64,000 nt of DNA from G963678445 sp963678445 (GTDB taxonomy: Bacteria; Hydrogenedentota; Hydrogenedentia; Hydrogenedentales; G963678445): the NCBI GenBank assembly GCA_963678445.1, contig OY782877.1, forward strand, positions 1,426,001 through 1,490,000, given 5' to 3'. Below the pieces are notes generated by a model. It was not told the origin of the DNA. It did not search any database and worked only from the letters and a program-made list of their open reading frames with translations. Numbering within the stretch: position 1 is the stretch's first letter; each line of letters opens with the position of its first letter. Of the stretch, positions 24,075 through 32,952 are shown one piece after another. A program made the translations under genes and the position numbers.

Positions 24075-26033
24075 CTAATTCTTCGATTCGTCGTCATCAT
24101 CCACCACAGTGAAATCTGCATCAACTGTGTCGTCATCTGTCGACTTCGCCGCACCGGGGTCCACGTATTCCGCACCACCACCGCCTTGGGCACCCGGACC
24201 TGCTTCGCCGCCACCCTGCGCCTGCTGCGCTTCGGCGGCTGCTTTATACATCGCCTCAGCCAACTTGTGCGACGCCTGCGTCAACTGTTCCATGGCCGCT
24301 TCCATCGCTGCAGTATCTTCACCCTTCAACGTTTCCCGAAGGTTATCCAGCGCAGCGTTGATGTTTTTACGATCTTCTTCGCTGATCTTGTCTTCATTTT
24401 CCTTCAGCGTTTTTTCCGTCGTATACAACATCGTATCGGCGTTGTTACGCACTTCGATGTCATGCTTACGCTGCTTGTCCTCATCGGCATGCGATTCGGC
24501 GTCTTTCACCATCTTGTCGATTTCATCTTCCGACAGGCCGCTGGAGGATTCGATACGAATCTTCTGTTCCTTGCCCGTCGCCAAGTCTTTTGCGGACACG
24601 TGCACGATACCGTTGGCGTCTATATCAAAGGACACTTCGATCTGCGGCACGCCACGCGGCGCAGGCGGAATACCCATCAGGTCAAAGCGGCCCAGCGTAC
24701 GATTGTCGCGCGCCAATTCGCGTTCACCCTGCAACACATGGATGGTAACCGCATTCTGATTGTCGGCCGCCGTCGAAAAAATCTGCGTCTTTGTCACCGG
24801 AATGGTTGTGTTGCGCTCAATCAGCTTCGTGCACACACCACCCAGCGTTTCGATACCCAACGAAAGCGGCGTCACGTCCAGCAACAGCACATCTTTCACA
24901 TCACCCGCAAGCACGCCGCCCTGAATAGCAGCACCGATTGCAACCACCTCGTCCGGGTTGACGCCACGGTGCGGCTCTTTGCCAAAAATTTCCTGTACGA
25001 TTTTGCCAACCGCCGGCATACGTGTCATACCACCGACCAGAATGACTTCATCAATATCCGACGCCCTCAGGCCGGCGTCTTCCAAGGCACGATGACACGG
25101 GTTTTTGGTGCGTTGCAGCAATGAATCGCACAGTTGTTCCAACTTGGCGCGCGTCAGGTTGTAGTTCAAGTGCTTGGGGCCCGAAGCGTCTGCCGTAATG
25201 AACGGCAGGTTAACATCTGTCGTCATCGCCGTTGAAAGTTCGCACTTCGCCTTTTCAGCAGCCTCTTTTAAACGCTGCAGCGCCATGGCGTCTTTACGCA
25301 AATCAATGCCCTGCTCCTTCAAAAACTCCTCCGCCAGCCAGTCAATGATGCATTGGTCGAAGTCATCGCCACCCAAATGGGTGTCGCCATTGGTGCTGAG
25401 CACTTCAAAGCTGTCATCACCGATAGCCAATACGGAAACGTCAAAAGTACCGCCACCCAAATCATACACGGCGACCTTTTCATCCTGTTTCTTCTCCAGC
25501 CCATAGGCCAACGCCGCCGCAGTAGGCTCATTGATAATACGCAGGACTTCCAAGCCGGCAATACGGCCTGCGTCCTTGGTTGCCTGACGCTGCGAGTCGT
25601 TGAAATAAGCGGGCACCGTGATAACCGCCTGGCTCACCTCACCCCCCAGATACATCTCCGCCGTTTCCTTCATCTTCTGCAGGACCATCGCCGAGATTTC
25701 CGGCGGGCGGTAGGTTTTGCCCATGCTCTCCACCTGACAATCGCCCGAAGCCGTTTCACTAACTTTATACGGTACGATTTTCTCCTCGGTGGAAACCTCA
25801 CCATGTTTGCGTCCCATAAAACGCTTGATGGAAAAAATGGTATTATGCGGATTGGTTACCGCCTGGCGCTTGGCCACCGCACCCACTAACCGTTCCTCGT
25901 CCTTTGTAAAAGCAACGATAGAAGGGGTCGTGCGATTGCCTTCCGCATTGGCGATGACGACGGGTTCGCCGCCTTCCATCACCGCCACACACGAATTGGT
26001 GGTGCCCAAATCGATTCCGATAACTTTACCCAT
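24075..26033 (-). CDS. dnaK: Chaperone DnaK (HSP70)
   Basis: The protein has 652 residues. The ATPase domain starts MGKVIGIDLGTTNSCVAVME and contains VYDLGGGTFDVSVL and VILVGGMTRMP. The substrate-binding domain has the linker VLLLDVTPLSLGIETLGG and an alpha-helical lid ending in a Gly/Ala-rich tail and EYVDPGAAKSTDDDTVDADF. It refolds proteins with DnaJ and GrpE. I chose the ATG at 26033 because GGGAGGA precedes it and the family N-terminus starts there. It lies 168 nt below grpE, in a gap that is T-rich on the plus strand and may hold a second promoter that I could not define. Confidence 0.97.
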   Translation of the reverse strand: MGKVIGIDLGTTNSCVAVMEGGEPVVIANAEGNRTTPSIVAFTKDEERLVGAVAKRQAVTNPHNTIFSIKRFMGRKHGEVSTEEKIVPYKVSETASGDCQVESMGKTYRPPEISAMVLQKMKETAEMYLGGEVSQAVITVPAYFNDSQRQATKDAGRIAGLEVLRIINEPTAAALAYGLEKKQDEKVAVYDLGGGTFDVSVLAIGDDSFEVLSTNGDTHLGGDDFDQCIIDWLAEEFLKEQGIDLRKDAMALQRLKEAAEKAKCELSTAMTTDVNLPFITADASGPKHLNYNLTRAKLEQLCDSLLQRTKNPCHRALEDAGLRASDIDEVILVGGMTRMPAVGKIVQEIFGKEPHRGVNPDEVVAIGAAIQGGVLAGDVKDVLLLDVTPLSLGIETLGGVCTKLIERNTTIPVTKTQIFSTAADNQNAVTIHVLQGERELARDNRTLGRFDLMGIPPAPRGVPQIEVSFDIDANGIVHVSAKDLATGKEQKIRIESSSGLSEDEIDKMVKDAESHADEDKQRKHDIEVRNNADTMLYTTEKTLKENEDKISEEDRKNINAALDNLRETLKGEDTAAMEAAMEQLTQASHKLAEAMYKAAAEAQQAQGGGEAGPGAQGGGGAEYVDPGAAKSTDDDTVDADFTVVDDDDESKN

Positions 26034-26201
26034 GACGTCAATATCCTCCCAGCTAAGGTACCCAGAAACCACAGCCCAATGGCCGCCGACAACGACGTTA
26101 TACTGCGGTCCTTCTATTTACTTAGCAAAACAACATTTGTTATTCATGCCACTTTTAAAAAATTTTTCGCTACACGTTTTTATATTCAGCAATACAGGCG
26201 C

Positions 26202-26900
26202 TTAGTCCTGTGTATCCTCCGACTGTGACGTTGCCTGTTCCGCTGCTTCTTCAGATGCTACATCTTTCGCGGTATCCGCTGCCGACTCGGGAGCGCCACT
26301 ACTGACGACCACCTTAGCCGGACGCACTATATAGTCGCCCATGCGGTAACCACGCTGATACTCCTCCATCACCGTATCCGCTGCATATTCCGTCGAGGGC
26401 AAATGCGATAACGCTTCATGTACATTCGGGTCAAACGCTTCGCCTAACGCAGCAATCGGCTCCAAACCATTAGCGGTCAAAACATCGCCCAACTGCGAAA
26501 AGACCATCTTTACCCCGTCGGCAAAACCGTTCGAAGTATCTTCCGCATGCGACAACGCCAAACCCAGATTATCCAGCACTGGCAACAGCGCCCGCATCAG
26601 GCCTTCCGCTGCTCGCTTGCGGTTCTCTTCCGATTGTCGCGCCGTGCGTTTACGATAATTATCAAACTCTGCCCGATGGCGCAGCAACTGATCCTTCAAC
26701 TGATCCCGCTCCGCTTCCACAGCCGCAAGCGTTTCCTTCAGCGCAGCATTCTCCGCCGCCACTTCAGCTAATGCGCCTTCCACTTTCGCCGCATCCGCAG
26801 ATGCAGACGCCGCCGTCACGGTCTCTTCACCTGCTTCCTGCGCAACCTGTTCCGTTTGCACATTAACTTCCGATTCCGTTGTGTCTCGTTTGTCTGTCAT
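26202..26900 (-). CDS. grpE: Nucleotide exchange factor GrpE
   Basis: The protein has 232 residues. A disordered, charged N-terminus is followed by a long coiled coil (AALKETLAAVEAERDQLKDQ, LLRHRAEFDNYRKRTARQSE), the usual GrpE dimer stalk. Then comes the C-terminal beta domain with FDPNVHEALSHLPS and YQRGYRMGDYIVRPAKVVVS. It exchanges ADP for ATP on DnaK. A further acidic tail of about 30 residues (SAADTAKDVASEEAAEQATS) is slightly unusual. The position between hrcA and dnaK is the classical order. Confidence 0.95.
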   Translation of the reverse strand: MTDKRDTTESEVNVQTEQVAQEAGEETVTAASASADAAKVEGALAEVAAENAALKETLAAVEAERDQLKDQLLRHRAEFDNYRKRTARQSEENRKRAAEGLMRALLPVLDNLGLALSHAEDTSNGFADGVKMVFSQLGDVLTANGLEPIAALGEAFDPNVHEALSHLPSTEYAADTVMEEYQRGYRMGDYIVRPAKVVVSSGAPESAADTAKDVASEEAAEQATSQSEDTQD

Positions 26901-27064
26901 GTCGGTCTAAACTACTTCCTCATTCATCGCATTTCTGCAAACCATATTTCTTATATAACAATCAGCAGAATGCCCCCGAATGCTTTGCGCGGCTGAAAAC
27001 CACACTTAGCACCAGCGTTACTATAGGCATAACGCCTATCCACGCCACGCATTGACGTCAACAG

Positions 27065-28108
27065 CTAACGACCAAGGCGCGCTAGCATGCGCGTTACCAT
27101 CGTCGCCGTATAATCCACAATAGCCGTCAATTTAGGATACGGCATCCGCTGCGGTCCCAACACCCCCACCATACCCACAGGCTTTCCATTCACCTCATAC
27201 GGCGCCGCCACCACACTTACGCCATCAAGCAGGCCCTTCTCACCACCAATAATGACCGTGCCATGCGTTTCACACTCGCGCGCCGCACTCCGCAACAAGG
27301 CCATGACCCGATTTTCTTCCTCCAGCAATCCGAAAACTTCACGCGCCTTTGCGATATCGCGAAACTCCGGCTGCTCAAACAACTGCGTCGCCCCCTCAAG
27401 AAACAATCGACCCATCCCTTGCGACGGCATCAGCCGCAACACCTGCAACGCCTGCTCCGCCAACCTGCGTTGTTCATCCAAAAAGCTCTGTAATTTTCGC
27501 CCCACCGTCATCGCCAAGTCTTCCACCGAGACCCCTTGCAGGTGCTCGTTCAGAAAACGCGACAATACCGGCAAATCGATATCGCCTACATGCATATTTA
27601 GCGCCACAGTCATCGAGCGCACCCGCCCATAACAATCTACTATCAGCACGGCCATCCGCGATTGGCTAATAGGCAGCAACTCAATACGTTGCACCGTCGC
27701 CTGCGCCTCACTGGGCGCCTCGGCAATACCCGCCTGATTGGTCAGCAACGCCAGCAAATGACTCGTTTGGTGCAACACCTCGTCGGTATCCTGCAAACGT
27801 TCACCATACTCCTGCTCAATCCGTGCACGCTCCGCCAACGTCAGCTTCTGCACCTGCATAAGATGGTTTACATAATAGCGATAGCCTAAATCCGTCGGCA
27901 CACGTCCCGAACTCGTATGCAACTGCTGTAAATAGCCCATCTCCTCCAAATCCGCCATCACATTACGCACCGTAGCAGGGCTTAACTTCAGATCAAAGCG
28001 TTTGACCACCGTGCGTGAACCTACCGGTTCCGCTGTGGTGATGTATGAATGCACGACGGCATGCAGGATTAACCGTTCGCGCTCATTTAATTCCGATACT
28101 GGTTGCAT
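27065..28108 (-). CDS. hrcA: Heat-inducible transcription repressor HrcA
   Basis: The protein has 347 residues. It has an N-terminal winged helix (LNERERLILHAVVHSYITTA, EPVGSRTVVKRFDLKLSPAT, VRNVMADLEEMGYL) that binds CIRCE, and a GAF-like C-terminal domain (VIIGGEKGLLDGVSVVAAPY, GVLGPQRMPYPK). HrcA, kept active by GroE, represses heat-shock operons. A perfect CIRCE operator lies 22 nt upstream of its start, so it represses its own operon (hrcA-grpE-dnaK-dnaJ-NUDIX/MBL). Confidence 0.96.
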   Translation of the reverse strand: MQPVSELNERERLILHAVVHSYITTAEPVGSRTVVKRFDLKLSPATVRNVMADLEEMGYLQQLHTSSGRVPTDLGYRYYVNHLMQVQKLTLAERARIEQEYGERLQDTDEVLHQTSHLLALLTNQAGIAEAPSEAQATVQRIELLPISQSRMAVLIVDCYGRVRSMTVALNMHVGDIDLPVLSRFLNEHLQGVSVEDLAMTVGRKLQSFLDEQRRLAEQALQVLRLMPSQGMGRLFLEGATQLFEQPEFRDIAKAREVFGLLEEENRVMALLRSAARECETHGTVIIGGEKGLLDGVSVVAAPYEVNGKPVGMVGVLGPQRMPYPKLTAIVDYTATMVTRMLARLGR

Positions 28109-28130
28109 AGCACGATCCGCCTTTTCAAGG

Positions 28131-28157
28131 TTAGCACTCGACCGTTTGGAGTGCTAA
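28131..28157. promoter_or_regulatory. CIRCE operator (HrcA binding site)
   Basis: TTAGCACTC, nine bases, then GAGTGCTAA is an exact match to the CIRCE consensus. It lies between the hrcA promoter and start codon, so HrcA binding here would block the operon. Confidence 0.98.
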
Positions 28158-28168
28158 CAGTCGAACCG

Positions 28169-28197
28169 AGTGTACCATACCCATCCTCCGCTGTCAA
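28169..28197 (-). promoter_or_regulatory. Sigma70 promoter of the hrcA operon
   Basis: On the minus strand TTGACA (28197-28192), a 17-nt spacer and TACACT (28174-28169) form a near-consensus housekeeping promoter. The CIRCE element begins 11 nt downstream of the -10 box and covers the expected transcription start. Confidence 0.85.
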
Positions 28198-28245
28198 GTT
28201 AAGCCACATAAAAACAAGGAATTTACGCACAAAAAAACACCCCTG

Positions 28246-28614
28246 TCAATGACGACGACGGGGACCTCGGTTACGCGCTCCCGGTCGCTTCTGACGGGCT
28301 GGATTGCGGCGCGTTTTCTTATCGGTGTGCGCTTGCACCCATTGTTCTTTTTCATCCCGTGTCGCCTTGAGAAGGCGGGCATTTTTATCTTCAAGCGCGT
28401 TATAGCTGCCACACCGGGGGCATACCGACAAATGCACCGCTTCCTCATCAAGATACGTACAGCCGCAAAAGACACACCGCCAAAGGTACTGCTTACGCAT
28501 CCGCTTGTGGCTATGCTGGGTGCGGATTTCGGTGTACAGCCAAATGCTGAAGGCGCCTATCCCAATCAGGATGCTATACAACGCCAAAGCGGTGGTTAGA
28601 CTGATCTCGATCAT
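28246..28614 (-). CDS. Small membrane protein with zinc ribbon
   Basis: The protein has 122 residues. One transmembrane helix lies at 8-26 (ALALYSILIGIGAFSIWLY). A zinc ribbon CVFCGCTY ... CPRCGS lies near residues 48-70, and the C-terminus is highly basic (ARQKRPGARNRGPRRRH). I do not recognise a family. Its start overlaps the stop of the TonB-like gene (ATGA), so it is the last gene of the exbB-exbD-tonB-like operon. The basic tail and zinc ribbon would fit RNA or DNA binding near the membrane, but that is a guess. Confidence 0.75.
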   Translation of the reverse strand: MIEISLTTALALYSILIGIGAFSIWLYTEIRTQHSHKRMRKQYLWRCVFCGCTYLDEEAVHLSVCPRCGSYNALEDKNARLLKATRDEKEQWVQAHTDKKTRRNPARQKRPGARNRGPRRRH

Positions 28615-29561
28615 GGCCCCTCCCCCGATGCAGGTGCAATATGAAGCGAACCGGTCTGCTCACTTTGCGCCGAATGCTCTACCGAAAGGGGCGAAAAACG
28701 ATACTGCAGCAAGGTAGTCTGTATCGCATCCACAATTTTGAGATTATCAACAGCGGGACTCCACACATTGATAACACGCCCGTGGGCGTTAATTTGAAAA
28801 ACAAGCTCTATCGGCTCCTTGAAATCCTGTGGTGGCACTTCCCAAAGAATACGAACAGGCGGCGCAAAAAGGAGCTCGCGTTCCTCCCCCGCCCCCCAAT
28901 CGATATACGCCTGATACCCGGGGGCAGGCCGATACGTCGGTTGCGGGGTCGCCTCTGCCTCAGAAAGCGAGGGTAACGCGACCTCTGCCGACCCATCTCC
29001 CTCACCAAGGGCAAGCCCACGCAAGGAACGGCGCAATCGTTGAACACCCCGCCCAAACTGCCCCCAACTATCATGGTGCGACGGGGTATCAAATAAACGT
29101 TCGGCCTCCGTCAAACCCCTGCGATACACACGGATACGGTGCAGCTCCGCAAACTCAAGCGTAGGCAAATCCACCGCCGGCAAGCCTTCCGACAGATTAC
29201 TTGCAAGGGGGTCCGTCAACATCGGACGCTGGATCACTCCCTCAGAGGAAGGAGCAACCTGCTGTGGCCGGGCCTGAACCAGCCGAAAGTCGTAGTACGT
29301 TATATCCTTGCGAGGAAAGTAGATAACAATGCTAAACAGCGTCACCATGGAGAGGTGAAAGCAAAAGGAGATCAGTAACGCGGCATGAAATACGCGAGAG
29401 GAAGGACGATAAGCGGTCGGGCGATACTCCCATTGGGTGGAAGGGGGTGCCGATGGTAGTAATTCCTCAGCGAGCACCTCATCGGATGCCGGTTCGCTGT
29501 ACTCTTCATCAGGCATCCGTGGCGGCGTGTTGCGCACGCTTTTTTTCGTGCGCCGACGCAC
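28611..29561 (-). CDS. TonB-like energy-transducing protein
   Basis: The protein has 316 residues. A cytoplasmic basic and acidic N-terminus precedes one transmembrane helix (FHAALLISFCFHLSMVTLFS, about 65-85). A long periplasmic linker follows, and a C-terminal TonB domain (IELVFQINAHGRVINVWSPA, AIQTTLLQYRFSPL). It would carry energy from the ExbB-ExbD proton channel to outer-membrane receptors. I start at the GTG at 29561, 1 nt past the exbD stop, because AAGAGGG lies at the right distance; an upstream start at 29633 would overlap exbD by 71 nt. The linker lacks the usual Pro-Lys repeats. No TonB-dependent receptor is in the window. Confidence 0.82.
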   Translation of the reverse strand: MRRRTKKSVRNTPPRMPDEEYSEPASDEVLAEELLPSAPPSTQWEYRPTAYRPSSRVFHAALLISFCFHLSMVTLFSIVIYFPRKDITYYDFRLVQARPQQVAPSSEGVIQRPMLTDPLASNLSEGLPAVDLPTLEFAELHRIRVYRRGLTEAERLFDTPSHHDSWGQFGRGVQRLRRSLRGLALGEGDGSAEVALPSLSEAEATPQPTYRPAPGYQAYIDWGAGEERELLFAPPVRILWEVPPQDFKEPIELVFQINAHGRVINVWSPAVDNLKIVDAIQTTLLQYRFSPLSVEHSAQSEQTGSLHIAPASGEGP

Positions 29562-29562
29562 C

Positions 29563-30003
29563 TCAGACGCCCTCTTGGGGGGATTCTGCAAGCACGCCGT
29601 AGTGCTGTATGCCCTGGTTGGTAACAATACCAAGCACTTTAATCGTGCGTCCGGTAGGAATGTCGCGATCAGCGCGAATCAGCACCAACGCTTCAGGACG
29701 CCGTTCACGCAAGGCAGCCATGGCACTGGAAAGCTCTGCCCAATCGGCGATCTCTACATCATCAATGAAGACTTTCCCATTGCCGTCGGGGCCACCCTCC
29801 TCGGTCGAAAGCGTGATCGAAGTATCCTTCTGTTCCAGTCGCTCTGAACCTTCAGCCTCAGGCACTTCGATAGGGATCGAGGTTTGAACGACAAAGGTGG
29901 AAGAGACCATAAAGAAGATCAACAACTGAAAAACGACATCAATCAAGGGCGTCAGCTCGACCGATGCAGTCACTTTTCGCTTGTCATTACGTGCAAACTT
30001 CAT
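29563..30003 (-). CDS. exbD: Biopolymer transport protein ExbD/TolR
   Basis: The protein has 146 residues. The N-terminal transmembrane helix carries the functional aspartate in LTPLIDVVFQLLIFFMVSST, and a periplasmic domain follows with RADRDIPTGRTIKVLGIVTN. With ExbB it forms a proton-driven motor that energises TonB-type proteins. It lies 7 nt after exbB and is next to a TonB-like gene, which favours ExbD over TolR. Confidence 0.92.
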   Translation of the reverse strand: MKFARNDKRKVTASVELTPLIDVVFQLLIFFMVSSTFVVQTSIPIEVPEAEGSERLEQKDTSITLSTEEGGPDGNGKVFIDDVEIADWAELSSAMAALRERRPEALVLIRADRDIPTGRTIKVLGIVTNQGIQHYGVLAESPQEGV

Positions 30004-30010
30004 GGCAACC

Positions 30011-30649
30011 TCAGATTTCCTGTTCGCCGTGGTGCTTCGTCAGCAGTTCGATAAGTTCACTAGAGCTAATCTCCATCTCAACGACCATGTTGTCAACACG
30101 GGTCACGAAATAGTTGTAGATGACAAGCATGGGGATTGCAACCGTAAGGCCAGCGGCGGTGGTAACAAGCGCGTTACTGATACCCTCGGCCAGATCGGAA
30201 GGATTTACCTGGCCGCGCTTATTCTGAATCTGCGCAAAGGCCTTGATCATACCCGACACCGTACCCAGCAACCCAAGCAGCGGCGCAATATTGGCGCAGG
30301 TGGCCAACGCCGACATATAGCGTTCAAGCCTTGGAATTTCAAGGTGGCCTGCATCCTCAATAGCCTCTCGGATGTCCTCCTTGGAACGGTTATGCTTGAG
30401 GATTCCCGCCTTCATGATACGCGCGACCGGCGCATCCGTCTCATCACAAATATCGAGCGCGTCCTGAATACGGTTCTGACGCAAAACCTGGCGCATCGTA
30501 TCCATAAACTCACGCGTGTCTATCGTAGCACGACGCAACGTAATGATCCGCTCAATAGTGATAGCAAGCCCAACCACCGAGCAGGCGATAATAGGCCACA
30601 TGAGAATGCCGCCTTTGAAAATAATCTCAAAAGGTTCGTTGGGGGTCAT
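30011..30649 (-). CDS. exbB: MotA/TolQ/ExbB proton channel family protein
   Basis: The protein has 212 residues with three transmembrane helices (GGILMWPIIACSVVGLAITI; LATCANIAPLLGLLGTVSGM; ALVTTAAGLTVAIPMLVIYN). The conserved LLGLLGTVSGMI and the TTAAGLTVAIP segment identify the family. It forms the pentameric channel of the proton-driven motor with ExbD. It is the first gene of a four-gene minus-strand operon. Confidence 0.92.
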   Translation of the reverse strand: MTPNEPFEIIFKGGILMWPIIACSVVGLAITIERIITLRRATIDTREFMDTMRQVLRQNRIQDALDICDETDAPVARIMKAGILKHNRSKEDIREAIEDAGHLEIPRLERYMSALATCANIAPLLGLLGTVSGMIKAFAQIQNKRGQVNPSDLAEGISNALVTTAAGLTVAIPMLVIYNYFVTRVDNMVVEMEISSSELIELLTKHHGEQEI

Positions 30650-30708
30650 ATCCGCAAATTCCTGTGAGGGGTTATATACTGCCAGTTACTTAACTTAATT
30701 CTTCGTAT

Positions 30709-30850
30709 GCACGGACCATATTTCCCGGCTGTGGTTCCTGGAGCGCTTTGGTGCTTCAATATCTGAAAAACTATCCTTAAAAAACGACACTCTGCTTCGG
30801 TCACAAACGGCACGGACCATATCTCTCGGCTGTGGTCCCTGGACCACTAG
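30709..30850 (+). repeat. Two tandem family A repeats abutting the argB stop codon
   Basis: A partial copy (30709-30750: ACGGACCATATTTCCCGGCT, GTGGTTCCTGGAGC) is followed by a complete one (30746-30850) ending GTGGTCCCTGGACCACTAG. The loop differs from most copies (ATCTCTCGG). The CTA at 30847-30849 near the right end is the complement of the argB stop codon, so the element runs into the gene end. Confidence 0.75.
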
Positions 30851-31719
30851 TGGAAGACGAGGGTGCCCATGCCGCGATCCGTAAAGATTTCGAGCAGCAA
30901 ACTATGCGGCACACGTCCGTCGATAATATGGGTCTTTTTAACACCATAATCAAGTGCCTGCAAACACGCTTCAATCTTCGGAATCATACCACCCGCGATA
31001 ACACCTTCCTTGGTCAGGCGCTCCACACTGTCAGAAGGCAACTGGTGAATAAGCGAATCAGGATTCTTTACATCCCGTAGCAGACCAGGGGTATCCGTCA
31101 GAAAGACCAGTTTTTCCGCCTGAAGCGCAGCCGCAATTTTCCCCGCAGCCGTGTCAGCGTTAATATTCCAGACCCCACCATGTTCATCGGTGGCGATCGG
31201 CGCAATCACAGGCACCATATCGTTTTCACAAAGCGCACGCAACACTTTTGTATTCACCTGTTCGATGCGACCCACATGGCCAATATCGCTTCCATCTTCG
31301 GGAACCATCTTCTGCGCACAGAGCAAATTCCCGTCTTTACCGCAGAGACCGACGGATTGAATACCCGCGCAATTGAGCAATGCGACGATATCCTTGTTTA
31401 CCGAACCGGCAAGCACCATTTCAACAACTTCAATAGTGTCATCATCTGTAATGCGTAACCCGCCAGGGCTAAACTGCGAAGTGATATTGAGACGCTTCAA
31501 ATTGTGATTAATGGCGGGCCCGCCGCCGTGCACCACAATAGGGTTCATGCCGACAAACTTCATCAACGCGATATCTTTGGCCGTACTGCTGCGCAAAGCA
31601 GGGTCCGTCATAGCCGCACCACCATACTTAATCACCACTGTCTTGCCGTTAAACTGCCGAATATACGGAAGCGCTTCAATAAGCACCGCAGCTTTCTCAA
31701 TAAGCCGTTCCATAACCAT
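30847..31719 (-). CDS. argB: Acetylglutamate kinase
   Basis: The protein has 290 residues of the amino-acid kinase fold. Motifs: VVIKYGGAAM (phosphate loop with the catalytic Lys), VHGGGPAIN, FSPGGLRITDDDTIEVVEMV and NINADTAAGKIAAALQAEKL. It phosphorylates N-acetylglutamate, the second step of arginine synthesis. AAGAAGGG lies upstream of two close ATGs (31719 and 31713); either could be used. It follows argJ by 21 nt on the minus strand. Its stop codon coincides with the end of a repeat element. Confidence 0.96.
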   Translation of the reverse strand: MVMERLIEKAAVLIEALPYIRQFNGKTVVIKYGGAAMTDPALRSSTAKDIALMKFVGMNPIVVHGGGPAINHNLKRLNITSQFSPGGLRITDDDTIEVVEMVLAGSVNKDIVALLNCAGIQSVGLCGKDGNLLCAQKMVPEDGSDIGHVGRIEQVNTKVLRALCENDMVPVIAPIATDEHGGVWNINADTAAGKIAAALQAEKLVFLTDTPGLLRDVKNPDSLIHQLPSDSVERLTKEGVIAGGMIPKIEACLQALDYGVKKTHIIDGRVPHSLLLEIFTDRGMGTLVFH

Positions 31720-31740
31720 CCATCCCTTCTTCGCAAACCC

Positions 31741-32952
31741 TCAAGTACGGTAATCTGCGTTGATGGTAACATACTCATGACTCAGATCCGAGGTCCAGAA
31801 ACAGGCCTTACCCGGCCCATCACCCACAGACACCCGAATCATATACTCCGCCTTCTTCATCACCGCCGCAGCCGCAGCCTCCTCATACTCAGTGGGCAAG
31901 CCATCACGCACCACCTCAACCTCATCCAGACAGATGCACAGATCCTTCTGCTCAAAAAACGCACCGGCATAACCCGCCGCACACGCAATACGACCCCAAT
32001 TAGGGTCCTCACCCGCAAAAGCCGTCTTACACAGCTGCGACGAAGCAATCGCCCGGGCGATCATCTTGGCCTCTTTATCATTCAACGCGCCCTGCACCTG
32101 AATCTCAACAAACTTGCTCGCCCCCTCCCCATCACGCACCAACGACTGCGCCATGTGCACACATACATGCTGCAACGCTTCGGCAAACAACGCATAATCA
32201 CCAGTACCCGGCGCCAAAGGCGCCATGCCCGCCTGTCCATTGGCAAGACAAAGCAACGTATCATTCGTGCTCATGTCATTATCAACACAAATGCAATTAA
32301 ACGACTGCATGGCGCATTGACGCAGCAACGCCTGCAAATCATCGGGCTGCATCTGCACATCCGTCGTAATCACACACAGCAACGTCGCCATATTCGGCGC
32401 AATCATACCCGAACCTTTGGCCATCGCACCAATGCGAACCGGACCAGAACTCAACGCTATTTCAAGAGCCAACTCCTTCGGTACCGTATCCGTAGTCATG
32501 ATCGCATGCGCAGCATCCAAGGCCCCCGCCCCACTCAGCGCAGCAACACAGCCTTCAATCCCCTGCGTGATACGCTCCATGGGCAGCGGCACCCCAATCA
32601 CACCCGTGCTCAGTACCGCAACTTCTTTAACAGGAACGCCAAGATGTTGCGCCGTCCTCTTGGCAATACACTGGGTATCTTCCATACCACGACGCCCCGT
32701 ACACGCATTGGCGTTGCCACTGTTGGCGAACACCGCACGCGCACGGCCCAAATCACACACGCTCTCCGTCCAGACCACCGGCGCGGCCTTTACCCGGTTC
32801 GTAGTAAACACCCCCGCAACACTCGCAGGCGCCTCACTCACCACCAGCGCACAGTCCCGCTTGGTAGACTGCAAATTCTTTATCTGAGCTGCTACACCAG
32901 CAGCCTTAAACCCTTTAGGGGCGCATACCCCGCCCTCAATTTTCTTCATCAT
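31741..32952 (-). CDS. argJ: Bifunctional ornithine acetyltransferase / N-acetylglutamate synthase
   Basis: The protein has 403 residues. KGSGMIAPNMATLLCVITTD (about 179-198) holds the self-cleavage site, with the nucleophilic Thr near 190 that starts the beta subunit. STGVIGVPLPMERI and EDPNWGRIACAAGYAG are further family blocks. ArgJ transfers the acetyl group from N-acetylornithine to glutamate, giving the cyclic arginine pathway; whether it also uses acetyl-CoA cannot be told. The start overlaps the argC stop (ATGATGA). It is transcribed after argC and before argB. Confidence 0.96.
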   Translation of the reverse strand: MMKKIEGGVCAPKGFKAAGVAAQIKNLQSTKRDCALVVSEAPASVAGVFTTNRVKAAPVVWTESVCDLGRARAVFANSGNANACTGRRGMEDTQCIAKRTAQHLGVPVKEVAVLSTGVIGVPLPMERITQGIEGCVAALSGAGALDAAHAIMTTDTVPKELALEIALSSGPVRIGAMAKGSGMIAPNMATLLCVITTDVQMQPDDLQALLRQCAMQSFNCICVDNDMSTNDTLLCLANGQAGMAPLAPGTGDYALFAEALQHVCVHMAQSLVRDGEGASKFVEIQVQGALNDKEAKMIARAIASSQLCKTAFAGEDPNWGRIACAAGYAGAFFEQKDLCICLDEVEVVRDGLPTEYEEAAAAAVMKKAEYMIRVSVGDGPGKACFWTSDLSHEYVTINADYRT

